Positions 14,534 through 14,799 of a stretch of 14,799 nt of DNA are shown piece after piece (positions within the stretch are counted from its first letter, which is position 1; each line of letters starts with the position of its first letter). Below the pieces are notes generated by a model, which was given only the letters and a program-made list of their open reading frames with translations, ran no database searches and was not told where the DNA came from. Source of the stretch: AWTP1-13 sp035714005 (GTDB taxonomy: Bacteria; Pseudomonadota; Alphaproteobacteria; Rhizobiales; Hyphomicrobiaceae); contig DASTMQ010000183.1 of assembly GCA_035714005.1 (NCBI GenBank), positions 1 to 14,799 of the forward strand, given 5' to 3'. A program made the position numbers and the translations under genes.

Positions 14534-14799
14534 GTTGCCCCACCAACGCAAATCTGCCGTGGAACAATGCCCTATGCCCATCCGGGCTTACCCGAACGGC
14601 CTCGGCGTGGGATTGCCGAGGCCGACCGCCAAATGCAGATGGTTTGATGCGGCGACTGGCGATCCGCATTTGCGAGGGTGCGCGGGCGAGGAAGCCATGG
14701 TGCTGGGCGTGCTGGGCGTCGGTGTCGTGCAAGGCCGCGCTTCACCATGCCCATGTTAAGGCCATGGCCCGTCGCCGGCCCGCGTCCTTGCTGCAACGC
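14534..14799. other. Right-edge region, no gene supported
   Basis: This is upstream of the minus-strand gene at 14520. Several overlapping frames cross it on both strands, but none has a ribosome binding site or a recognisable sequence. It contains the perfect hairpin at 14597-14624. Confidence 0.4.
14597..14624. repeat. Perfect 10-bp inverted repeat with eight-base loop
   Basis: CGGCCTCGGC (14597-14606) and GCCGAGGCCG (14615-14624) are exact reverse complements around GTGGGATT. The hairpin lies in the upstream region of the gene at 14520, without a flanking T-tract. It could be a terminator of a gene outside the window, a leader structure or a dispersed palindromic repeat. Confidence 0.5.

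Noticed and set aside
14067..14732. Minus-strand frame of 221 codons covering the small exported protein gene
   Set aside because: The frame at 14167-14520 has a signal peptide and a strong ribosome binding site in a different frame, so the longer one is a shadow.

Overview
The window is GC-rich chromosomal DNA. The gene families (HWE-family sensor kinase, DUF4337, DUF4344 metallopeptidase, SbmA/BacA-like ABC transporter, AtzF/AtzH remnants, small secreted proteins with a CMxxWDxxTxMSKxEW motif) fit an alphaproteobacterium of the Bradyrhizobium/Rhodopseudomonas type. That placement is inferred from family resemblance, not from a marker gene. I see no rRNA, tRNA, CRISPR array, insertion sequence or prophage gene.

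Layout. Positions 1-262 (minus) hold the 5' part of a small exported protein that runs off the window. 577-2127 (minus) is a membrane-bound HWE sensor histidine kinase, followed by a strong inverted repeat. 2471-2815, 2955-3794 and 4106-4732 (plus) encode a small exported protein, an exported DUF4344 zinc metallopeptidase and a DUF4337 membrane protein with a histidine-rich N-terminus. 4894-5865 (minus) is an SDR oxidoreductase. 6181-6552 (minus, HxlR-type regulator) and 6621-7184 (plus, carboxymuconolactone decarboxylase-family protein) are divergent; the 68 bp between them holds two matching inverted repeats laid over a recognisable promoter. 7225-8856 (minus) is a lipid A phosphoethanolamine transferase of the EptA family. 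9141-10936 (plus) is an allophanate hydrolase gene broken by a frameshift, and it faces a frameshifted, truncated AtzH-like remnant at 10945-11092 (minus). A 620-base stretch with no gene follows. 11714-13621 (plus) is an SbmA/BacA/YddA-type ABC transporter. Two small exported proteins (13777-14070 plus, 14167-14520 minus) end convergently, and a perfect hairpin lies near the right edge.

How the genes work together. Most transcription units are single genes on alternating strands, so there is little operon logic. The clearest functional unit is the HxlR/CMD pair, probably a locally autoregulated oxidative or electrophile-stress switch. EptA and the BacA-like transporter are both envelope functions tied to antimicrobial-peptide interaction in other bacteria, but they are 2.9 kb apart and not co-transcribed. 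The allophanate hydrolase and AtzH-like pair looks like a decaying nitrogen-scavenging locus, unless the single-base lesions are sequencing errors. I did not find a new defence or mobile system. The best leads are the twin operators, the double lesion in the atzF/atzH pair, and the helical histidine face of the DUF4337 protein.
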